Assembly: GCF_003589925.1 (NCBI RefSeq) | Contig: NZ_CP032382.1 | Location: 3,596,001 to 3,660,000, forward strand | Direction of reading: 5' to 3' | Source of the DNA: Chryseolinea soli | GTDB taxonomy: Bacteria; Bacteroidota; Bacteroidia; Cytophagales; Cyclobacteriaceae | Length of the DNA: 64,000 nt | Part shown: positions 37,168 through 44,657 of the stretch, in pieces | Layout: each line of letters starts with the position of its first letter | How positions within the stretch are numbered: position 1 is the first letter of the stretch | Translations under genes and position numbers: made by a program | Notes under the pieces: model-generated | Databases searched by the model: none | The model's input: only the letters and a program-made list of their open reading frames with translations | Told to the model about the DNA's origin: nothing

Positions 37168-37260
37168 CATACAAGAAAGATAAATTAAAATCGCTGGACT
37201 TGCAAGCGCTCTGCCTGGATTTGAAGGACCTTGGCTTCAAGGCTTCACCGACCTCTAAGT

Positions 37261-38355
37261 CTATTTTTTAAACGATTCGCTCAACTTTTTAAAAAGTAGC
37301 GTTACGTCGAAATAAAGTTCACCCTTTTTTTCATCCCGGTCCACAATGCTCAGGCGATCGGTCTGCGCTCCGTTACATCTCGTCAAAGCCTGCGCCCCGG
37401 TGCTGTAAAGTCCAAGGTAGTTAATGAGCGCGTACTCTTCGGTAGTGGTGAGTGTTATATAAGGCTTGTCGCAGGTTCCATCGCCTGTAAAGATCATGGC
37501 TTCGTACAGTCGCTGTGCGCGGCGCTGGTAGCGATCGGCTATTTCATTTTCTCCCTTACGCCGAGAGGCGTACATCATCTCGCGATACAACGACGCGCTG
37601 ACGGGGTTTGTCTTCAACAATTCTTGCCCGCTCGCCAGTGTCTTGTCGTATTGGCCGTCTTTGTTGTACTTATAAAGATCATTTGAGACATTTGAATACG
37701 GACTATAGGTCTCCGTCTTCGCATAACCCAGGCAAAGAAGATAGACTTCCCATTCATTCAGCAGATCATCTTCCAGGAATCGCTTGAGCAGCTTTTCATA
37801 CGCATAAGGACTTTCTGCGTTCATGGTAATGGCCTGTAGCGAATCGAAGTTGGTGATCACCGAATACTGGATGCCATGGTCGATCTTTCTGTTTGCCGAT
37901 CTGCCGATGCTCCGAAGGCGAGCCGTTTCCTGGATCTGCTCGACGCTTTTTGTCAACTCGTCCACCTTGCTCTGAAGTTTCTTGTTATCCGGTTCCAGTT
38001 TTAGTGCACGCTCATAGAGGGACAGGGAAGTTCTCATATCTTCATGTACCCGGAGCAGGTAGTCGCCGAAGTCAGACCAGATGGCCGCGTTGGTTGAATC
38101 GATCTTCAAGGCCTTGTCGTAATATCTCCAGGCCTCCTCCGCTTCTCTGAAATTGAATGCCCCGACAATATTGGCATGCCGCCAGTGTGGCTCCGCGCTG
38201 TTGGGGTGTTCCTTGAGGTCTTTCTCGTAGCGTTTGTTTTCGGCTTTCGATATTTTGTCGTTCTTTTTGTAGTTGTCTTTTTGTGAAAAACCATCAACGG
38301 CAAGCAGCAGACCAAACAAGATGATCGAAACGGTGGTCAATTGGCGGAGGAACAT
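37261..38355 (-). CDS. Exported TPR-repeat protein
   Basis: A protein of 364 residues with a signal peptide (LTTVSIILFGLLLAVDGFSQ). At least three TPR units are clear (AEPHWRHANIVGAFNFREAEEAW, YYDKALKIDSTNAAIWSDFGDYL, SLYERALKLEPDNKKL). A C-terminal domain of unknown family follows (ICT-rich TGDGTCDKPYITLTTTEEYALINYLG) and may carry a DUF4919-like fold. It is divergent from the DUF1338 gene and is closed by the terminator at 37123-37167. The regulon box at 38492-38512 is in the shared upstream region, 137 bases away, but points to the other gene. Confidence 0.78.
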   Translation of the reverse strand: MFLRQLTTVSIILFGLLLAVDGFSQKDNYKKNDKISKAENKRYEKDLKEHPNSAEPHWRHANIVGAFNFREAEEAWRYYDKALKIDSTNAAIWSDFGDYLLRVHEDMRTSLSLYERALKLEPDNKKLQSKVDELTKSVEQIQETARLRSIGRSANRKIDHGIQYSVITNFDSLQAITMNAESPYAYEKLLKRFLEDDLLNEWEVYLLCLGYAKTETYSPYSNVSNDLYKYNKDGQYDKTLASGQELLKTNPVSASLYREMMYASRRKGENEIADRYQRRAQRLYEAMIFTGDGTCDKPYITLTTTEEYALINYLGLYSTGAQALTRCNGAQTDRLSIVDRDEKKGELYFDVTLLFKKLSESFKK

Positions 38356-38491
38356 AGGTCGGGGTTAAGGTTACTTAAACTACGAGTTTTGTGCCAAATT
38401 TATTGCACTTCGTTGCCGAAAAGATTCAGAATGAACGTAAAGGTTCGTTGATGAATAAATTTCTGATGTCAAACTTTCTATGATTTTAACA

Positions 38492-38512
38492 TTGTAGAGG
38501 CCATGTAGAGGT
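38492..38512 (+). promoter_or_regulatory. Regulon box 1: direct repeat upstream of the DUF1338/ALDH7 operon
   Basis: GTAGAG (38494-38499) and GTAGAGGT (38505-38512) are direct repeats spaced 11 bases start to start, about one helical turn. A perfect -7 element, TATATTTG, lies at 38543-38550, 30 bases further on, and the ATG is at 38577. The same arrangement recurs upstream of the permease and susC. The position just upstream of the -33 region and the lack of a clear -33 element suggest an activator site. Confidence 0.8.
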
Positions 38513-38542
38513 TAAAAATATCGTTGTTTCTGGCGACTGTGA

Positions 38543-38550
38543 TATATTTG
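38543..38550 (+). promoter_or_regulatory. Bacteroidota -7 promoter element for DUF1338/ALDH7
   Basis: TATATTTG is a full match to the TAnnTTTG -7 consensus of Bacteroidota. Transcription would begin near 38556, about 20 bases before the ATG at 38577. No convincing TTTG -33 element is present at the standard spacing. Confidence 0.7.
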
Positions 38551-38576
38551 TCTTGAAAATCAAAAAGCACCGCATT

Positions 38577-39476
38577 ATGAATGAACTATTGGAGGGCGTC
38601 CTGAAGGGGCTGATGGGCCGCTATAAAGAAAGGGTACCGGATGTGTCGGCTGTGATGGCGGCCATGAAGAAGGAGGGTGTGATTCAAAATGACAGCGAAA
38701 TCGAGAACGATCACATCGCGTTCCGTAGTTTGGGAGTGCCTCATTTGGGGATTCAGTCGCTGGAGAAGGTATTTCTTCACCTCGGCTACACCAAGCGCGA
38801 CTATTATTTTTTTCCGGAGAAGAAACTGAATGCCTATTGGTATGCACCCCCGGCTGAAAATTTTCCCCGCATTTTTATCAGCGAATTGCGCGTCGGTGAT
38901 TTGTCGCCAGCTTCCCAGGAAGTGATTCGCAAATATACCGGCACGTTGCATAGCGATCCGGTTGACAGCCTCGACCTGAACGATGTGGCAAAAGTCGATG
39001 CGTTTTTGCACAGCCACTTCTGGAGCATCCCAACCCTGCAGGATTATCTGGCGTTGCAGGAAGAGAGCGAGTATGCCGCTTGGGTGATGTACAACAAATA
39101 CTACCTCAACCACTTCACCATCAGCGTTCATTCCCTGAAGCCGGGCTATAATACCATCCAGGAATTTAATACATTCCTGGAACGAAACGGTTTTGTGCTC
39201 AACGATTCGGGTGGAAAATATAAACAGAGCCCCGACGGTTTGCTGCTGCAAAGTTCAACCGTGGCCAAGATGATCGAAGCGGAGTTTGCCAACGGCGAGA
39301 AACACACCATCTCCGGATCGTATGTTGAATTCGCCGAACGGCGCGTGCTTCCACAGTTTCGTAATCTTCCCCCTCAGGAGATTGGTCGCCAACACCGGCG
39401 TGAGGGCTTTGAGGCCCAAAATGCAAACCGGATTTTTGAGAGCACCTACTCCTCTCAGACGACCAAGATCAGCTAA
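38577..39476 (+). CDS. DUF1338 protein, 2-oxoadipate dioxygenase/decarboxylase (HglS-like)
   Basis: A protein of 299 residues from the ATG at 38577 (MNELLEGVLKGLMGRY); the frame extends eight codons upstream, but that ATG-less part overlaps the promoter. DUF1338 enzymes are Fe(II)-dependent and convert 2-oxoadipate to 2-hydroxyglutarate in the D-lysine catabolism of Pseudomonas. Candidate metal ligands are His46 (NDHIAFRSLG), His179 (LNHFTISVHS) and Glu251 (GSYVEFAERR), in the order expected for HglS. This is the shorter family form (HglS is larger). It is 30 bases upstream of an ALDH7 gene, which forms the precursor 2-aminoadipate, so both serve the end of lysine or hydroxylysine breakdown. 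Confidence 0.86.
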   Translation: MNELLEGVLKGLMGRYKERVPDVSAVMAAMKKEGVIQNDSEIENDHIAFRSLGVPHLGIQSLEKVFLHLGYTKRDYYFFPEKKLNAYWYAPPAENFPRIFISELRVGDLSPASQEVIRKYTGTLHSDPVDSLDLNDVAKVDAFLHSHFWSIPTLQDYLALQEESEYAAWVMYNKYYLNHFTISVHSLKPGYNTIQEFNTFLERNGFVLNDSGGKYKQSPDGLLLQSSTVAKMIEAEFANGEKHTISGSYVEFAERRVLPQFRNLPPQEIGRQHRREGFEAQNANRIFESTYSSQTTKIS

Positions 39477-39506
39477 GTTTTTTCTTTCATTTTAATTCAA
39501 CACAAC

Positions 39507-41054
39507 ATGACAAAGTCCATGGAAGGGCAACGTGCGTTCGATTTTAAAAATCACAATCGCGGTGTATCAACCGGAATACAGTGGCTGGAGAGCAAGGGAG
39601 CGTCTATCGCCTCTTATTCTCCTGTGGATGGAAATTATATCGGCACGGTCACGGCAGCAGACAAAGACACTTACGAGGCCGTGATCGAAAAAGCAAAGGC
39701 GGCCTTTCATGCGTGGCGACAGTGGCCGGTGCCGCGGCGCGGCGAAATTGTGCGGCAGATAGGGGATGCGTTTCGGGCAAACAAAACCGAACTTGGAAAA
39801 CTGGTGTCGTATGAAATGGGCAAGAGCCTGCAAGAGGGACTGGGTGAAGTGCAGGAGATCATAGACATCTGCGATTTTGCTGTCGGCTTGTCGCGCCAGC
39901 TCTACGGCTTGACGATGCACAGTGAACGGCCTTCGCACCGCCTGTATGAGCAGTATCATCCTCTTGGTATTGTCGGGATCATCTCCGCGTTCAATTTTCC
40001 CGTGGCGGTGTGGAGTTGGAACAGCATGCTGGCGTGGGTGTGTGGCGATGTATGTGTGTGGAAACCTTCGGAAAAAACACCGCTTTGTGCGGTGGCCTGT
40101 CAATCGATCATTGCTGATGTGTTTAAGGAAAACAATGTGCCGGAAGGTGTGAGTTGCCTGGTGATGGGTGGGCGTGAAGTAGGAGAATGGTTGAGCGAGG
40201 ACCGCCGCATCCCATTGATCTCTGCTACGGGTTCAACGGCCATGGGGCGCGCTGTGGGCGTGGCCGTGGCAAAACGCATGGGGCGAAGCTTGTTGGAGTT
40301 GGGTGGAAACAATGCTGTGATCATCTCGAAACAAGCCGATCTGAACATGGCGTTGATGGCCTCTGTGTTTGGGGCGGTGGGCACGGCCGGTCAGCGCTGC
40401 ACGACGACGCGCCGTCTCATCGTGCACGAAGCGATCTATGACTCCATGAAGCAAAAACTGGTGAAGGCCTACGGACAACTTCGCATCGGCAATCCATTAG
40501 ACAGAAGCAATCACCTCGGGCCATTGATCGACAAGGGTGCGGTGGAAGGTTACGTGGCGGCAATCGAGCAATGTAAGCGTGAGGGTGGCATGTTCATCGT
40601 CGAGGGTGGTGTGCTGGAAGGTGCGGGTTATGAAAGTGGCTGCTATGTGCGGCCCTGCATTGCAGAAGTGCAGAATCATTATGCCGTGGTGCAGCATGAA
40701 ACCTTTGCGCCCATTCTTTACATGATGAAGTACAAGACCATCGAAGAAGCGATCCGCATGCAAAACGATGTGCCCCAGGGCCTGTCGTCGGCTATCATGA
40801 CACTCGATTTGCGGGAGGCGGAGTTGTTCTTGTCACAGGCGGGAAGCGACTGCGGCATTGCCAACGTAAACGCAGGCACGTCGGGTGCCGAAATTGGAGG
40901 CGCTTTTGGAGGAGAGAAAGATACCGGTGGCGGACGCGAGAGTGGAAGCGACGCCTGGAAAGTCTACATGCGTCGTCAGACCAACGCCATCAACTATGCC
41001 GCAAACCTGCCGATGGCACAAGGCATTCAGTTTGATTTGGAAATGATAGAATGA
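39507..41054 (+). CDS. ALDH7-family 2-aminoadipate-6-semialdehyde (piperideine-6-carboxylate) dehydrogenase
   Basis: A protein of 515 residues, strikingly like animal ALDH7A1 and bacterial AmaB. The catalytic Cys298 lies in TAGQRCTTTRR, the general base Glu264 in LLELGGNNA, and the family-specific C-terminal part (SDCGIANVNAGTSGAEIGGAFGG, then GGGRESGSDAWKVYMRR) is present. It oxidises 2-aminoadipate-6-semialdehyde to 2-aminoadipate with NAD(P). It is second in the DUF1338 operon under box 1. In animals the same enzyme receives the product of the hydroxylysine kinase/phospho-lyase pair, a homologue of which is encoded at 49397. Confidence 0.93.
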   Translation: MTKSMEGQRAFDFKNHNRGVSTGIQWLESKGASIASYSPVDGNYIGTVTAADKDTYEAVIEKAKAAFHAWRQWPVPRRGEIVRQIGDAFRANKTELGKLVSYEMGKSLQEGLGEVQEIIDICDFAVGLSRQLYGLTMHSERPSHRLYEQYHPLGIVGIISAFNFPVAVWSWNSMLAWVCGDVCVWKPSEKTPLCAVACQSIIADVFKENNVPEGVSCLVMGGREVGEWLSEDRRIPLISATGSTAMGRAVGVAVAKRMGRSLLELGGNNAVIISKQADLNMALMASVFGAVGTAGQRCTTTRRLIVHEAIYDSMKQKLVKAYGQLRIGNPLDRSNHLGPLIDKGAVEGYVAAIEQCKREGGMFIVEGGVLEGAGYESGCYVRPCIAEVQNHYAVVQHETFAPILYMMKYKTIEEAIRMQNDVPQGLSSAIMTLDLREAELFLSQAGSDCGIANVNAGTSGAEIGGAFGGEKDTGGGRESGSDAWKVYMRRQTNAINYAANLPMAQGIQFDLEMIE

Positions 41055-41074
41055 GGACCGAAGCGCGGTGTCGG

Positions 41075-42826
41075 TTAAAGACTATTCAAAAAGCCTCCAA
41101 GATTTTCTTCATGCTCCAGGTTGAGCTTCTTGCGAAGCCGGTAGCGCGCCATCTCCACCGATTTGACGGAGATGTTGTTGATGGAGGCGATGTCTTTGAT
41201 GGAAAGGTTTAGCCTGATCTGACCGCACAGCCGTTTTTCGTTGTCGGTCAAATCGGGAAAGCGGGTGGTCAGTTTGAAAAGGAAGTCCTTGTATTCCGCT
41301 TCCATGTTCAGGTGAAACGCCTCTGCATCTTTGTTGGTGCCTTGAACCTGCGAGAAATGATCGATGATTTTCGTGATCCGGCTCGACGATTCGGAAGGTG
41401 AGCGCAGGTTCAATTGTTTCAACTCGTCGAGGAACGAGCGGATCAGTTCGTTGCGCTGCGACAAATGGATGGCGGCATTGGTGAACTCAGAATTTTTGAA
41501 ATCGAGGTTTGCCTGCAGGGCTTCTTTTTCCAGGTTGGCACGCTCCAGGTCGTTTTGAGCCAATTGCTTTTGTGCTTCCGACAGCAAGTATTCCTTTTCA
41601 AAGGCTTCTTTCTCCAGCGAGGCACGGGCCAGTTCTTTTTGCGTGAGCGCTTGTTGAGCTTCCAGGATCAGGCGTTCCTTCTTTTGTGTGGTCACTTGCT
41701 TGCTGTACAATAAAACACCAATGATGGTGATGAGCAGAATGGCGCCGGCCAAGGCGTCGCGCTGCAACACTTTTAATTTGTTTTCGCTTTCCAGCAGTTT
41801 TATTTCCTGTTCCTTCTGTTGTGTCTGGTGCACCATCAACGCGTTGGTAAGGTTGTTACTTTTTTCCAGGGAGATCACTTCGTCTTTCAGTTTCATGTAT
41901 TGCGTGAGAAACTGAAAGGCGTTCTGATAGTCATTTTTGGCCAGGTACACCTTGGTGCTGAACTCGTAATTGTCGATCAGCTTTTCTTTTCTTGCATTGG
42001 CTTTCGAAGTGGTGATGATGGCCCGGGCTTTCGTTAAATAATACTCGGCGCTGTCGAGCTTGTTCATTTGATAGTACGTGTTCCCCATCTGGTTGAGGTT
42101 TTCGCCTTGCTTCAGCACGTTGCCCAGTTGTATGGACAACCGGTAGCCCTCCTTCAGCGAGGTCAGGCCTTCGCGATACAGACCCTGAGCGGTTTGCATC
42201 ATCCCGATATTGTTAAGACTTGCCGAGATGCGTTCGGGCTGGTTCAGCGTGCGGCTGAGGGCTAACGACGCTTTAAAATATTTCAGTGCGAGGGCGTAGT
42301 TTTTCAGCACACTGTAGTCAAGACCAATGGCATTCGTGGTCCACACCACATCTTCTTTGCTTCCTTTTTTTTGATAGGCCGATAAAAGTTTTTGGTGGAA
42401 GTCGAGGGCTTTTTCGGTTTGACCGGCGTCGTAATACACCCAGCCCAAAACGCCGTTGGCAAGCAGCTGCCCTTGTTCGTCGTGGAGTTTCTGGTAGTCG
42501 GCCAGTGCTTCGTAGGCGAAGATCAGCGCTTTGTCGTAGAGGTCCTGCTCGAGATAGATCATGGCCAACGTTTGTTTCGACCGTGCTTCCATCAGGAGAT
42601 TTTTGTTTTCGAGCGAAAGCTGTAGGGCCTGATTGCCGTAGGTGGTGGAGAGCAACAAGGAGTCCTTATAGAAATCAGCCGCAGCCAGATAAGCTTCAAT
42701 GCGTTTCTCGACGGTCATCGACGCCAGGCTGGCGGCATCGTCCCAAGGGTGTTGAAGCGACTGGGCGTGGCACGCGAGCGAGTGAAGAGACAAGGCGAGG
42801 ATGCAGTGAAATAGAAGACGCTTCAT
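41075..42826 (-). CDS. Membrane-anchored TPR protein with C-terminal LuxR-like helix-turn-helix
   Basis: A protein of 583 residues with a signal peptide (LLFHCILALSLHSLACHAQ), periplasmic TPR repeats at about 60-330 (ADYQKLHDEQGQLLANGVLGWVYYDAGQTEKALDFHQKLL-type units), a transmembrane helix near 360 (ALAGAILLITIIGVLLYSK), a long cytoplasmic coiled coil and a GerE-like HTH at the end (LTDNEKRLCGQIRLNLSIKDIASINNISVKSVEMARYRLRKKL). This is a one-component trans-membrane regulator class common in Bacteroidota. It lies between the box-controlled operons, convergent with ALDH7 (20-base gap), and is the best local candidate for the regulator that reads the GTAGAG boxes. Confidence 0.85.
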   Translation of the reverse strand: MKRLLFHCILALSLHSLACHAQSLQHPWDDAASLASMTVEKRIEAYLAAADFYKDSLLLSTTYGNQALQLSLENKNLLMEARSKQTLAMIYLEQDLYDKALIFAYEALADYQKLHDEQGQLLANGVLGWVYYDAGQTEKALDFHQKLLSAYQKKGSKEDVVWTTNAIGLDYSVLKNYALALKYFKASLALSRTLNQPERISASLNNIGMMQTAQGLYREGLTSLKEGYRLSIQLGNVLKQGENLNQMGNTYYQMNKLDSAEYYLTKARAIITTSKANARKEKLIDNYEFSTKVYLAKNDYQNAFQFLTQYMKLKDEVISLEKSNNLTNALMVHQTQQKEQEIKLLESENKLKVLQRDALAGAILLITIIGVLLYSKQVTTQKKERLILEAQQALTQKELARASLEKEAFEKEYLLSEAQKQLAQNDLERANLEKEALQANLDFKNSEFTNAAIHLSQRNELIRSFLDELKQLNLRSPSESSSRITKIIDHFSQVQGTNKDAEAFHLNMEAEYKDFLFKLTTRFPDLTDNEKRLCGQIRLNLSIKDIASINNISVKSVEMARYRLRKKLNLEHEENLGGFLNSL

Positions 42827-42885
42827 CGGCTGCTAAGGTAAGAATATTTAACACGGGGCGCCACCCAGCAGGCCGGCGCTCGGCA

Positions 42886-44211
42886 TCAACTGCTTTTTTC
42901 AACAATCATGATTTTCTTCAGCCATAGCGCCAGGGGCTTTCTGAAAAAATACAAGGAACAAAGCAATAAAAAGATAAAGAGTGCGGCATACTCGTTAGCC
43001 GAGAGATGTGAAAGCAGCCACAGCATGGTGATCAAAATGAATGGGATGAGATACACGGGCACCCGGATGCCCGGCTCGCCCGCGGCTAATCGCTCATTTT
43101 TCTTGAGCTTCCAAAGGGAAAGTACCACAGCAAAATAGGTGATGAGATTGGCCGAGCTGGAAAGAATGGCCAGCCCCTTGAAGCTGCCGGAGAGCGAAAG
43201 AACAAAGGCCAAAAATGAATAGGCGATGATGGAAATATAGGGCGTCCGAAACCGTGGGTGAATGGACGACAGGATGTCTGGAATGAGTTTATCTTTTGAA
43301 GATGCGAACAGGAATCGCGGCATCGCCAGGATGTCGCCGCTGATCGCGCCCAGTATGGCCAATGCAGTAGCCAATACAATAAGCGTGGGGCCGACACTTC
43401 CAAAAATGACGGTGGCGATCTTCACGAGCGGTGCTTCCTTGTAAAGCGAAAGGTCGGCCCCCAAAATGCCTTGCGCCAAAATCTGGATGCCCAGGTAAAT
43501 GAGAATGACGATCGCAATACCCGAAAGCAACCCCAGCGGCACCGAACGTTTGGGATTCTTGATTTCGCCTCCGGTGGTCAATGCCGCTTCTCCCCCCACA
43601 AAGGCGAAGAACAGGATGAGGCATGCTTCTCCCAGATGATTGAACTCGAAGTCATCCCACAACTTCAGATTTCCGGCATCGATCTTCGGCCAGCCAAAAA
43701 ACAACAACAAGGCGATGGGCAAAAGCTTGGCCAGCGTGAGTGCCGAGATCACTTTCGCGCCATACTTCACACCGCGCACATTGATCCACGCCAGCCCACC
43801 AAACACCAACAGAAAAAAGATCAGCCGGCCAAAGAGCGTATCTATTTCGGGAACATAGAGCACAATCATTTCAAACAGCGCGTTGGCGATGGCCGCATCG
43901 CTGATCATCCCAAACCCAAACCAATATAAGTTGCTGGTGAGAAAGCCCACGTAGGGACCAAACGCACTTTCCACATATTTATAGATCCCGCCGCTGGTCG
44001 ACGTCTGGCTCCCCACTTCGGCGAAACACATCATGATCATGAAGATGAGTGCACCACAAATCAAGTAAGCCACCGTGCTGGCGTGACCCAGTTTCTCGGC
44101 CACCAAGGCCGGTAGCGCAAAGATCCCCGCGCCCACGGTCAAATTAACTACGCTGGCCGCAAGGCTCTTGATGCCGATGGCCCGGTTTAAACCTTCTCCT
44201 GATGATTCCAT
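42886..44211 (-). CDS. APC-superfamily amino acid permease
   Basis: About 441 residues from the ATG at 44211 (MESSGEGLNRAIGIKSL); a start 13 codons earlier would lie upstream of the promoter's -7 element and is rejected. Twelve hydrophobic segments are visible. The APC motif in TM1 is ASVVNLTVGAGIFALPALVAEKLG, and TM6-8 carry FFAFVGGEAALTTGGEIKNPKR. APC permeases import amino acids with protons or by exchange. Box 2 lies directly upstream, linking it to the DUF1338/ALDH7 and susCD operons; a lysine- or hydroxylysine-type substrate is inferred from that. Confidence 0.9.
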   Translation of the reverse strand: MESSGEGLNRAIGIKSLAASVVNLTVGAGIFALPALVAEKLGHASTVAYLICGALIFMIMMCFAEVGSQTSTSGGIYKYVESAFGPYVGFLTSNLYWFGFGMISDAAIANALFEMIVLYVPEIDTLFGRLIFFLLVFGGLAWINVRGVKYGAKVISALTLAKLLPIALLLFFGWPKIDAGNLKLWDDFEFNHLGEACLILFFAFVGGEAALTTGGEIKNPKRSVPLGLLSGIAIVILIYLGIQILAQGILGADLSLYKEAPLVKIATVIFGSVGPTLIVLATALAILGAISGDILAMPRFLFASSKDKLIPDILSSIHPRFRTPYISIIAYSFLAFVLSLSGSFKGLAILSSSANLITYFAVVLSLWKLKKNERLAAGEPGIRVPVYLIPFILITMLWLLSHLSANEYAALFIFLLLCSLYFFRKPLALWLKKIMIVEKSS

Positions 44212-44230
44212 GCCTTGTATAGATAATGGG

Positions 44231-44237
44231 CAATATA
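44231..44237 (-). promoter_or_regulatory. -7-like element for the permease gene
   Basis: On the minus strand, TATATTG (44237-44231) matches the -7 consensus with one T missing. It begins 31 bases after box 2 and ends 20 bases before the ATG at 44211, the same geometry as at box 3 and box 1. Confidence 0.55.
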
Positions 44238-44268
44238 GGTTGGACCTCAAGAATACCGTCGGTGCGTC

Positions 44269-44290
44269 ACCTCTACAACAACTCTACGGT
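44269..44290 (-). promoter_or_regulatory. Regulon box 2: direct repeat upstream of the APC permease
   Basis: Read on the minus strand, GTAGAG (44287-44282), five bases, then GTAGAGGT (44276-44269). The half-site spacing of 11 bases and the final GT match boxes 1 and 3 exactly, and only the five spacer bases and outer flanks differ. Confidence 0.8.
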
Positions 44291-44541
44291 TGTGCAATTA
44301 AGGGTTTGACCGGACCGCGATCGTGTTAGTAGACTGGGGAGGAAAGTCGGGAAGCAAGAGCGAGACTCAATAATATATAGAAACCGCAAACGGATGTCTT
44401 ATATAAAGGAGACAGGTTTCAACCCCCGTCTTCATTTTCCCGGTTTGCGATGCACGCGTGTCGATGGACTGGGTTGGGTGGTGTGTTCAGGAAAGTTGAT
44501 TTTCAAATGAACTGGGCTGCTTTTTGGAAATATCGTGTGCG

Positions 44542-44562
44542 TTGTAGAGTTCATGTAGAGGT
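44542..44562 (+). promoter_or_regulatory. Regulon box 3: direct repeat upstream of susC
   Basis: GTAGAG (44544-44549) and GTAGAGGT (44555-44562) with a TTCAT spacer. Box 1 has GCCAT at the same place, and both are preceded by TT and followed within four bases by AAAAT. A -7-like element starts 31 bases downstream and the susC ATG is at 44658. Confidence 0.8.
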
Positions 44563-44593
44563 CCAAAATTTCAGTTTTGGTTGGGCTAAGGAA

Positions 44594-44601
44594 TACTTTC
44601 G
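44594..44601 (+). promoter_or_regulatory. -7-like element for susC
   Basis: TACTTTCG matches seven of eight positions of TAnnTTTG. It starts 31 bases after box 3; transcription would begin near 44607 and leave an untranslated leader of about 50 bases. Confidence 0.5.
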
Positions 44602-44657
44602 TCTATCCCTTTGCGGGGAATCGGACCTCACCAAACATCTATTAACCCCATACGAGT

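Larger units (their letters stand above)
44212..44657. other. 446-base divergent regulatory region between the permease and susC genes
   Basis: This stretch carries no gene I can support; a 121-codon plus-strand frame from 44450 overlaps susC in another frame and is a shadow. It holds two copies of the regulon box, box 2 (minus, 44269-44290) for the permease and box 3 (plus, 44542-44562) for susC, each with a -7-like element 31 bases downstream. A loose inverted pair (CGCAAAC / GTTTGCG) lies at about 44388-44449 with no assigned role. Confidence 0.75.
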
